A stretch of 64,000 nt of DNA from Verrucomicrobiota bacterium (GTDB lineage: Bacteria > Verrucomicrobiota > Verrucomicrobiia > Verrucomicrobiales > Akkermansiaceae). The DNA is taken from contig RDYP01000008.1 in NCBI GenBank assembly GCA_004293445.1, positions 1 to 64,000 of the forward strand, in the 5' to 3' direction. The notes beneath the pieces are model-generated. The model was not told the DNA's origin. It worked only from the letters and a program-made list of their open reading frames with translations, and did not search any database. A program made the translations under genes and the position numbers. This document shows positions 57,637-64,000 of the stretch, in pieces (position 1 is the first letter of the stretch; each line of letters starts with the position of its first letter).

Positions 57637-59007
57637 TCAGCGGTTTTTGGTGGCCTTTTTGCGAGGCTGGGTGTCGACGCTGGCGTCGATGCCGCCATTG
57701 CCGGTGACGAAGCTGCCGTCTTTTTGGATGACGATGTAGGCGTCATCGCCTGGGACCGAGCTGACTTGGCCGTCGCGCAGGATCCAAGGGGAGCCGCCGC
57801 GGAGGATGATTTCCTTTTTGGTGATGTCGTAAACGAGCATGCGGGCGGAAGCCTTGAGCGCGGGTTCGGCGGGGTCTTCCGACTGGTAGTCTACCACCAC
57901 GGTTCCATTGGCGACCATACGGGTGGGTTTGCCGAAGCCACCGCTGCCGAGAGGGCTGTCGTCTTTTTTGTCGGGAGCGGCTTTGACGGCTTTTTTGGGT
58001 TCGAAGAAGACTTTGAGTTCGTCTGCCCCTGAAAGTTTGAAGCGAGGGTCGGCGACTTTGACGTTTTTCAGGAAGACCAGCAGGCCATTCTCGGAGTCGA
58101 AGAAAGCGCCTTCGTCGGATGTGATTCGGGTTTTGGTGGGGTCGGGTTCGACCTCGGGACGGGGGACCTCGCCGCTGGTGGGCGCCGCTTGGGAGGGGCT
58201 CAGCGAGGTGTCCTGAAAGAACTGGGTGAGCCTCTCCGCGGCTTGTTTTTCCGCTTCACTGTTTTGGCGGAGTTGTTCCTCGCCTTTTTGTGCTGCTGCC
58301 GTGGCCTGTGGCTTTTGGGATGCGGCGTCGGTGTCGAGTTGTGCGACGCGAGCGGGGCTCAGCCGGGCGGCCTCGATTTGTGGCTTGATGTCGGTGCTGC
58401 TTGGCTCGGCGGGGAGCGGGTTGGCCGTGGTCAGGACGAGGGCGCCGGCAGCGAGGGCGTGGCGGACGGGTTTGGAATTCATCGCGGTGCTGTGGTCGGC
58501 CTTGGTAATGGCGGTGACGGGTCCGTGGAGGAAACCACGGGAATTTTTGACGTCGTAGACGAGGCCGGAGCCGTCGGCGCTGAGGTCGCTGGAGACGAGC
58601 GAGACGGGTTCTTGGGTCTCGAGAATGGAGCGGTCGGCATCGTAGCCGGCCCGGTTCATGAGGATGTGGCCCCGTGGGGACTGGTCGGGGTTGAAGAAAT
58701 CGATCCGGAGCCGGTGGACGTCGATGTTTCGTCGGGTGACGATGACCAACTCTTCGGCGCGGAAGGTGGAGGCCAGCTGGAGGTCCCTTTTGTATTGGGG
58801 AATGATGACGTTTTTGAGGATGCCGCCATCGGGGAGGAGGGAGCCTGCGAGGAAGCCGGTGGATTCGCTCTCGCCAGGGAGCGCTTCGTGATCTCCGGGG
58901 AGCAGGCCCTGGGCCTGGGTGAGGCTGAGGCCAGCCAGTGCGCAGGCCATGCCGCGGCCGATGAGGCGCGCTGCGTGGCTGCGGTAGGGCTGGCGTGACG
59001 GAGACAC
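57637..59007 (-). CDS. LptC/LptA-like fusion protein for LPS transport
   Basis: This encodes 456 residues. GTG at 59007 gives a basic start and signal helix (GMACALAGLSLTQAQG); an ATG at 58950 is the alternative. The first 150 residues are beta-rich (DVHRLRIDFFNPD, LVSSDLSADGSGLVYDV), like LptC or LptA-type periplasmic sheets. A second signal-like segment (NSKPVRHALAAGALVLTTANPLPAE) follows near residue 175, then a charged linker and a second OstA-like part (TRITSDEGAFFDSENGLLVFLKNV, MLVYDITKKEIILRGG). It lies between kdsA and lptB, which supports the LPS role. The fusion makes the exact name uncertain. Confidence 0.8.
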   Translation of the reverse strand: MSPSRQPYRSHAARLIGRGMACALAGLSLTQAQGLLPGDHEALPGESESTGFLAGSLLPDGGILKNVIIPQYKRDLQLASTFRAEELVIVTRRNIDVHRLRIDFFNPDQSPRGHILMNRAGYDADRSILETQEPVSLVSSDLSADGSGLVYDVKNSRGFLHGPVTAITKADHSTAMNSKPVRHALAAGALVLTTANPLPAEPSSTDIKPQIEAARLSPARVAQLDTDAASQKPQATAAAQKGEEQLRQNSEAEKQAAERLTQFFQDTSLSPSQAAPTSGEVPRPEVEPDPTKTRITSDEGAFFDSENGLLVFLKNVKVADPRFKLSGADELKVFFEPKKAVKAAPDKKDDSPLGSGGFGKPTRMVANGTVVVDYQSEDPAEPALKASARMLVYDITKKEIILRGGSPWILRDGQVSSVPGDDAYIVIQKDGSFVTGNGGIDASVDTQPRKKATKNR

Positions 59008-59030
59008 GGGACGGGTAAATCGGGCGCGGA

Positions 59031-59855
59031 TCAGGCGCCGTGGGCGGCGTGGTGGATGGCGACGAGGCGCACGAGCAGATCTTCCAGAAATTCGAGGGGG
59101 ATCTGGTTGGGGCCGTCCGAGAATGCGTTGGCGGGATCGGAGTGGGTTTCGAGGAAAATACCATCGACGCCGGTGGCAACAGCCGCGCGGGCGAGGACGG
59201 GGGCGAGTTCGCCATCGCCGCCAGTGGTGCCGCCCAGCCCGCCGGGGCGCTGGACCGAGTGGGTGGCGTCGAAGACCACGGGCAGGCCTTCCTTGCGCAT
59301 CCAGAAGAGCGATCGCATGTCGGCGACCAGGTTGTTGTAGCCGAAGGTGGTGCCGCGTTCGGTGATCACGAAGTTCCGGCAGTCGAAGGCGCGGAGCTTG
59401 TCGGCGATGTTCACGACGTCCCAAGGGGCGAGGAACTGACCTTTCTTCACGTTGACCGCGCGGCCGGTCTTGGCGGCGGCTTCGAGCAGGTCGGTCTGGC
59501 GGCAGAGGAAGGCGGGGATTTGGAGGAGGTCGATGTGCTCGGCGGCGATTTCTGCGTCCTGGGCGCTGTGGATGTCGGTGGTGACGGGAACGCCGAGTTC
59601 TTTGCCGATCTCGCCGAGGATGCGGCAGCCTTCGGCGACGCCGGGGCCGCGGAAAGATTTGACCGAGGTGCGGTTGGCTTTGTCGTAGGATGCCTTGAAA
59701 AGGTAGTGGATGCCGGTGCGCTTCGCGATGTCATCGATGGCGCGGGCCATTTCCCAGGCGAAGGCCTCGGACTCGAGGGCGCAGGGGCCGAGGATGAAGA
59801 AGGGGGCGGGGCCGCCGACGGGGACGTCGCCGATTTGGAAGGGTTCGAAGTTCAT
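59031..59855 (-). CDS. kdsA: 3-deoxy-8-phosphooctulonate synthase KdsA
   Basis: This 274-residue protein has ILGPCALESE at the start, FKASYDKANRTSVKSFRGPG for PEP and phosphate binding, VTTDIHSAQDAE, QIPAFLCRQTDL and NVKKGQFLAPWD. It joins PEP and arabinose 5-phosphate to make KDO-8-phosphate, needed for LPS core. It is followed by the lptA-like and lptB genes in the same direction. Confidence 0.95.
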   Translation of the reverse strand: MNFEPFQIGDVPVGGPAPFFILGPCALESEAFAWEMARAIDDIAKRTGIHYLFKASYDKANRTSVKSFRGPGVAEGCRILGEIGKELGVPVTTDIHSAQDAEIAAEHIDLLQIPAFLCRQTDLLEAAAKTGRAVNVKKGQFLAPWDVVNIADKLRAFDCRNFVITERGTTFGYNNLVADMRSLFWMRKEGLPVVFDATHSVQRPGGLGGTTGGDGELAPVLARAAVATGVDGIFLETHSDPANAFSDGPNQIPLEFLEDLLVRLVAIHHAAHGA

Positions 59856-59879
59856 GGAAAGAGGAGCTGCGGGATCCGG

Positions 59880-60131
59880 CTAGCCTGCCGCTTTGTCGTA
59901 AAGCGGGCGGAGGTTGGCAAGGGCGGTCGTGAGCAGTTTTTGTTCGGTTTCGGTGAGGTTGCCGGTGGTTTTCGCGGCGAGCATTTCGAGAGAGTCGAGG
60001 ACCGACTTGGCGGCACGGAGGTTGACGGTTCTCTCGCCGGAGGCTGGGTGGGGGATTTGCCCGAGGAAGAGTCCGGCGTTCTGGGCTTGGAAGAGGATGA
60101 ACTCGTTGAAGCGGGGATCGGCGGTGGGCAT
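59880..60131 (-). CDS. DUF1844-family protein
   Basis: This 83-residue protein (FNEFILFQAQNAGLFLGQIP, then LRAAKSVLDSLEMLAAKTTGNLTETEQKLL) matches the DUF1844 pattern, a small helical protein common in Planctomycetes, Verrucomicrobia and Acidobacteria. It starts at the ATG at 60131 and lies 24 bases ahead of kdsA on the same strand, so it is probably in that operon. The function is unknown. Confidence 0.85.
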   Translation of the reverse strand: MPTADPRFNEFILFQAQNAGLFLGQIPHPASGERTVNLRAAKSVLDSLEMLAAKTTGNLTETEQKLLTTALANLRPLYDKAAG

Positions 60132-60280
60132 GGGTGAAGGGTGCGGTTCTAAGGGAAAAGTTTGAAGCAGTTTGTTGATGGTAATGGTGAGCTGGCGGGC
60201 TGGTTTTGCGCGGTGTGGGTGAGTGAAGAATGGAAGGGTTGATGCGGGCGGGCCGCCCGTGTCCCTTTTGGGAGGGTGGT

Positions 60281-62791
60281 TTAGGCTGAGGGTAGGACGC
60301 GGACGGTGACGGGCGGGGTGGCGAGGAGTTGGGTGGCTGCGGCTTGGACTTCCTCGGCGCTGAGGGCTTGGAAGATACCGGCGATTTCGCGGTGGTGGTC
60401 GATGGACAGGCCGAAGAGCACGTCGATGGCGGCGAGGCGGGCGATGGAAGCAGGGGACTGCATACCAATAGCGAGGCTTGAGAGAACGGTCGCGCGGACG
60501 CGTTCGAAGGCATCGGCCGGGATCCCGTTTTCGGCGATCTTTTGGATCTCGGCGGCGAGTTCTCGCTGGGCGAAGTCGAGCTGGGCGGGATCGGTGGCGA
60601 GGTAGAAGCCGAAGAATCCGGCATCGTGGCCGTGGAACTGGGTGGCACCGACTTGGTAAGCGAGGCCGAGTTCCTCGCGGATGCGGATGAAGAGGGGGCC
60701 CGCCATGTCGCTGCACCATTCCTGAATCATGCGCAGCGCGAAGCGGCGGGGATCGAGCGCGCCGCAGCCGGGGTAGGCGAGGGCGAGCACGGCCTGCTTT
60801 TTCGGCAAGAAGGCCTCGATCTGGAAGTCGCCGCGTATGCTGGCCGCCGGGGCGGTCCAAGGGCTGCCGGTGGGGAGGGCGGCGAGGCCTTCGGCGAGGA
60901 GGTCGCGGGCTTGAGAGGGGTCGAAGGCCCCGGCGAGGGCGACGACGAGGTTGCTGCCTTGGAAGTGGCGGGAGTGATGGGCGGAGAGCGCGAGGCGGTC
61001 GAGGGTCGCGAGCGATGTCTCGGTGCCGAGCGAAGGGAGGCCGTAGCCGCGGCCATCGAAGAGGTGCTGGCGTGCGAGGCGGAAGCCGGTGGAGAGCGGG
61101 TCATCGAGCGATTCGCGCAGCGAGGCGAGCTGGCTGGCGCGTTCGCGTTCGATCGAGTCGCTGTGGAAGGCGGGCTCGGCGAGGACTTCGCTGAGGATTG
61201 GCAGGAGTGTGGGGAGGTCGGGGGAGAGGCCCGACATCTGAACCAGCATGGCGTTATTGCCGGAGCCCGCACCCAGGGTGGCACCGAGGGCTTCGAGGGT
61301 ATCGGCGAGTTCGGCGGCGCTGCGTTGGATCGTGCCTTGGGGCAGGGTGGCGGCGAGGAGGGTATTGAGGCCGGCGTTTTCGGGGATTTCCGAGACGAGG
61401 CCGGCTCGAATGGCGACCTGGGCGGCGACGATCGGGACGCGGGGGTCGGGCAGGAGTGCGATGGTGGCACCGTTGGGCAAGGTCACGCATTCCGGTTCCT
61501 GACGGCGGCGGGCGGCGGCCTTCAATGTCGCGGTGGCGGGGGCGTCTTCGGGATCGACGATGGAAATGGTGACCGTGTCGGGCGTGAGGTGAGCGATCGC
61601 GCGGCGGACATCGGCGGCGGTGGTGGTTTCCAGCGCGGCGAGGTAGCGGCGGGTGAAGTCGAGGTCGCGGGCTTCGTGCCAGTTTGATGCGAGGTCGGTG
61701 GCGCGGCCGGAAGCGCTGGTGAGGGTTTTGAACTGGCTGGCCGCGATCTGGCGGCGGGCTTTGGCGAGTTCGGCATCGAGCTCGCTGGACGGCATTGCCG
61801 CGAGTTCGGCGAGGATGGCGGTGATCAATTCGTCGCGCTTTTCTGGTTCGGCCTCGGCGGAGACGGCGAAGATGCCGTCGCGGCCGGCCTGGCTCCAGGA
61901 CCAGGCGGAGATTTCGAGAGCGAGGCCTTTTTCCTCGCGGAGCCGGCGATAGAGGCGAGCGGAACGGCCCCGTCCGAGGACGGCGGCGGCGAGGTCGTAG
62001 GCGGGGACGTCGGGGTGGCCGAGCGCGGGGATTTTCCAAGCGAGGGTGAGCTTGCTGGCGGGGACGGCGAAGTGGAGGTGTCCGCGTCGTGGTCCGAGCT
62101 GGGCGCTGTCTTCCGGGACCACGGGTTCGGCACCGCTGCCGCGGGGGAAGGCGGCGTAGAATTCCTCGACCTTCGCCCGGACCTCCTCGGCATCGAAATC
62201 GCCGGAAATGCAAAGGCAGCAGCGGTCCGGGGTATAGCGCGTGCGATGGTAGTCGGTGAGGTCGTTGTAAGTGATCGCGTCGAACAAGGCGCGGTGGCCG
62301 ATGACGGGATGGCGTCGGGGGTCGGACGTGAAAGCGGTTGAGAACAGGAGGCGGCTGGCCCGGTCGTCGGGGTCGTCGAGGCCCATATCGATCTCGCGGC
62401 GGATGACGTCTTTTTCTTTCTCGAACTCGTGCTCGGGCAAGGCGGGCGCGAAGACCATCGCGGCGAGGACTTCGAGGAAAGTCGTCAGACCGATTGCCGG
62501 GCCGTCGATGTAATAAACGGTGCGGTCGAAGGTGGTGTAGGCGTTCCAGTGACCACCGGCGGCTTGGACGGTGGTGGCGAGTTCGTCGGCACCGAAGCGG
62601 CCGCCGCCTTTGAAGACCATGTGTTCGAGGAAATGGGAGATCCCGGAGCCGAGCTGGGCACCTTCGTGAATGCTGCCACTCTCGACCCAGAGCTGCGTGC
62701 TTACGACCGGCGCGGCGGGGTCGGGGTCGAGGACGAGGGTGAGTCCGTTCGGCAGGCGGTCGAGAAGGGCGGCAGTGGCGGGGTACTCCAT
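60281..62791 (-). CDS. M16-family zinc metallopeptidase, tandem-domain form
   Basis: This encodes 836 residues from the ATG at 62791. The inverted zinc motif HxxEH is at residues 53-57 in SHFLEHMVFKGG, with a further Glu downstream near EKEKDVIRREIDMG. A second M16 half (from about residue 430, RQEPECVTLPNGATIALL) lacks the zinc motif, as in processing-peptidase-type pairs fused in one chain. There is no evident signal peptide. It probably degrades peptides. Confidence 0.92.
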   Translation of the reverse strand: MEYPATAALLDRLPNGLTLVLDPDPAAPVVSTQLWVESGSIHEGAQLGSGISHFLEHMVFKGGGRFGADELATTVQAAGGHWNAYTTFDRTVYYIDGPAIGLTTFLEVLAAMVFAPALPEHEFEKEKDVIRREIDMGLDDPDDRASRLLFSTAFTSDPRRHPVIGHRALFDAITYNDLTDYHRTRYTPDRCCLCISGDFDAEEVRAKVEEFYAAFPRGSGAEPVVPEDSAQLGPRRGHLHFAVPASKLTLAWKIPALGHPDVPAYDLAAAVLGRGRSARLYRRLREEKGLALEISAWSWSQAGRDGIFAVSAEAEPEKRDELITAILAELAAMPSSELDAELAKARRQIAASQFKTLTSASGRATDLASNWHEARDLDFTRRYLAALETTTAADVRRAIAHLTPDTVTISIVDPEDAPATATLKAAARRRQEPECVTLPNGATIALLPDPRVPIVAAQVAIRAGLVSEIPENAGLNTLLAATLPQGTIQRSAAELADTLEALGATLGAGSGNNAMLVQMSGLSPDLPTLLPILSEVLAEPAFHSDSIERERASQLASLRESLDDPLSTGFRLARQHLFDGRGYGLPSLGTETSLATLDRLALSAHHSRHFQGSNLVVALAGAFDPSQARDLLAEGLAALPTGSPWTAPAASIRGDFQIEAFLPKKQAVLALAYPGCGALDPRRFALRMIQEWCSDMAGPLFIRIREELGLAYQVGATQFHGHDAGFFGFYLATDPAQLDFAQRELAAEIQKIAENGIPADAFERVRATVLSSLAIGMQSPASIARLAAIDVLFGLSIDHHREIAGIFQALSAEEVQAAATQLLATPPVTVRVLPSA

Positions 62792-62836
62792 GAATTTCCG
62801 GCTTGGAGCCAGAGAAATGGAGGATACACCGATGAC

Positions 62837-63304
62837 ATGCAACGGTGGATCGTGCTGGGAGCTTTGGTTCTGTGTCTTTTAGGCGTCGGATCGGTCGTCG
62901 GCTACTGGATGTATCGGCAGAACCTGCCAGATCGACGCTGGGTGCCCCTACCGTTTCATCCGGAAATCGACGCGGAGCAGCGGGATCGCAGTGTGTCGGA
63001 GATGCGGGGTCGCTTGTTGACCGACCCCATTCTGACCGGCGTGGCGCGAGATTGCGACGTCCAGGGTCGATGGGATTTGGCCAGCGAAGAAGCGGCTTTG
63101 GCGGAGCTCAAAGCGCGGGTTTTCGTCGAAGCGGGAGAAATGATTTTCAGCGGCGTTCCGGCGCACACCCTGAATATCGGATTTCGCGGGGTCGCGGGTG
63201 AGAAGGATTATCTCGACCGCTTGTCCGAGAGATTGATGGAGGACGTGAGGCGCTTGGTGGATCCGACCCAGTCGGGTGGTGCGGCGCAGCCGACGAAATT
63301 CTGA
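62837..63304 (+). CDS. Single-span membrane protein of unknown function
   Basis: This 155-residue protein begins with one helix (WIVLGALVLCLLGVGSVVGYWMY), followed by a charged periplasmic domain (FHPEIDAEQRDRSVSEMRGRLLTDPILTGVARDCDV and ERLMEDVRRLVDP). It is divergent from the peptidase gene, 45 bases away, and convergent with metG. The layout recalls chain-length or envelope proteins, but no family is recognised. Confidence 0.75.
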   Translation: MQRWIVLGALVLCLLGVGSVVGYWMYRQNLPDRRWVPLPFHPEIDAEQRDRSVSEMRGRLLTDPILTGVARDCDVQGRWDLASEEAALAELKARVFVEAGEMIFSGVPAHTLNIGFRGVAGEKDYLDRLSERLMEDVRRLVDPTQSGGAAQPTKF

Positions 63305-63319
63305 GCGGCCGCCATCGGC

Positions 63320-64000
63320 TCAGCTTTCTTCGCTCAGGATTTTCGGGAAAACTGGCTTCGGCTTGCCGGTTTCGTGGCCGTCGGCAACGAGTCCCCACTG
63401 GAGGTCGTCGAGCTTAAGGTCGAGCAGGCCGTCCATCCTGAGCTGGGCTGCGATCCGCGCGGCGGGGTCGGGGAGGACGGGTGAAAGCAGCACGGCGCAG
63501 TGGGCGAGGCTTTCGACGAGGTGGGCGAGCACGCTGTCGAGCCGCGGCTTGTGGGCGGGGTCTTTGGCGAGTTCCCAAGGTTTGTTGCGTTCAGCGTAGG
63601 CGTTGCAGACGGTGACGTGGCGGTTGATGGCCTTGAGTGCCTCCGCAATGTCGAAGCTATCCATGGCGGCGCGGTATTCGCCGAGGACGGACTTGAGAGA
63701 GTCGCGCACGAGCTGGTCATCGGGTTCGACCGGGCCGTTGGTGGTGACGATGCCACCGGAGTAGCGGGCGGTCATGTTGAGGGCGCGGTTGCAGAGATTG
63801 CCGAGTTCGTTGGCGAGCTCCTGGTTGTAGAGCATGACCAGCCGGTCGAGATCGAAATCGGCGTCCTTACCGGTGACGATGTCGCGGACGAGATAGTAGC
63901 GGAGGGCATCGGTGCCGAACTTGTCGGCGAGTTCGTCGGGGTCGACGACGTTGCCGAGGGACTTGGACATCTTTTCGCCGCGGATATTCCACCAGCCGTG
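63320..64000 (-). CDS. metG: Methionyl-tRNA synthetase, C-terminal part
   Basis: The 226 residues seen start in HGWWNIRGEKMSKSLGN, which contains the KMSKS catalytic loop. YLVRDIVTGKDADFDLDRLVMLYNQELANELGNLCNRAL is the start of the anticodon-binding helical domain. The protein ends FPKILSEES, without the EMAP-type tRNA-binding domain found in longer MetG forms. The N-terminus lies beyond the window's right edge. It charges initiator and elongator tRNA-Met. Confidence 0.94.
   Translation of the reverse strand, partial: HGWWNIRGEKMSKSLGNVVDPDELADKFGTDALRYYLVRDIVTGKDADFDLDRLVMLYNQELANELGNLCNRALNMTARYSGGIVTTNGPVEPDDQLVRDSLKSVLGEYRAAMDSFDIAEALKAINRHVTVCNAYAERNKPWELAKDPAHKPRLDSVLAHLVESLAHCAVLLSPVLPDPAARIAAQLRMDGLLDLKLDDLQWGLVADGHETGKPKPVFPKILSEES

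Noticed and set aside
60245-60259. Hairpin cgggcgg / ccgcccg after the M16 peptidase gene
   Set aside because: The loop is a single base and no T tract follows in the minus direction, so it cannot be called a terminator with confidence.

Overview
The window is a high-G+C chromosomal segment (roughly 60-65% by eye) from a diderm bacterium, most probably a member of the Verrucomicrobia close to the Luteolibacter/Haloferula type (inference). The grounds are a secreted ThuA/PVC-type dehydrogenase/cytochrome c fusion, a DUF1800-DUF1501 pair followed by a PEP-CTERM protein, an LpxI-type lipid A enzyme with KdsA and Lpt transport genes, TonB- and TpsB-type outer-membrane proteins, and many genes that lack a Shine-Dalgarno sequence. 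Most of the window is ordinary chromosome. The only mobile gene is a RAYT-type transposase near the left end; no CRISPR array or prophage was seen.

Layout. 0.4-3.3 kb: a secreted alpha/beta-hydrolase-like protein divergent from a RAYT transposase. 3.3-7.1 kb: a decayed reading frame, then a small CxxCH protein, a TonB-dependent receptor and a PepSY membrane protein. 7.1-11.6 kb: the giant ThuA/PVC cytochrome protein, divergent from a PAS-AraC regulator. 11.7-14.6 kb: a DsbD-N-like protein, a redoxin and a secreted subtilase. 14.9-20.5 kb: a TpsB/FhaC-type transporter, a NarL-type two-component system translationally coupled by ATGA, and two tandem paralogous small membrane proteins. 20.5-24.3 kb (minus strand): a 42-residue membrane protein, rsmB, ugd and a TauE/SafE permease. 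24.4-27.9 kb: thrS, infC (probably with an ATC start codon) and a HAD hydrolase. 28-32 kb: a membrane-anchored alpha/alpha-toroid protein, a Gfo/Idh/MocA oxidoreductase and a DEAD-box helicase. 32.1-38.5 kb: DUF1800, DUF1501, PEP-CTERM and a GspG-tail-like protein. 38.5-43.4 kb: a small membrane protein, queE, a PduO-type adenosyltransferase, tRNA-His, rnc, lpxI, tRNA-Leu and an SMP-30-like secreted protein. 43.4-47.9 kb: a lipoprotein, a translationally coupled methyltransferase / FAD oxidoreductase / type III polyketide synthase operon, and a YbjN-domain pair. 48.0-54.5 kb: a heavy-metal RND efflux operon flanked by a His-rich and a Cys-tailed periplasmic protein. 54.6-56.8 kb: an hscB-like gene with an A-type Fe-S carrier, and a group-2 sigma factor. 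56.9-64.0 kb: lptB, an lptC/lptA-like fusion, kdsA, a DUF1844 gene, an M16 peptidase, a membrane protein and the 3' part of metG.

Themes. Envelope construction recurs: kdsA, the lptA-like gene and lptB form one run, and ugd, lpxI and the Gfo/Idh/MocA gene lie elsewhere in the window. Metal and redox handling appears in the TonB/PepSY/CxxCH trio, the RND operon and the Fe-S pair. The units most likely to reward follow-up are the type III PKS operon, the metal operon with its unusual His-rich accessories and C-terminally anchored adaptor, the two-component system followed by duplicated membrane proteins, the orphan TpsB, and the probable non-canonical start of infC. None of these is shown here to be a wholly new system.
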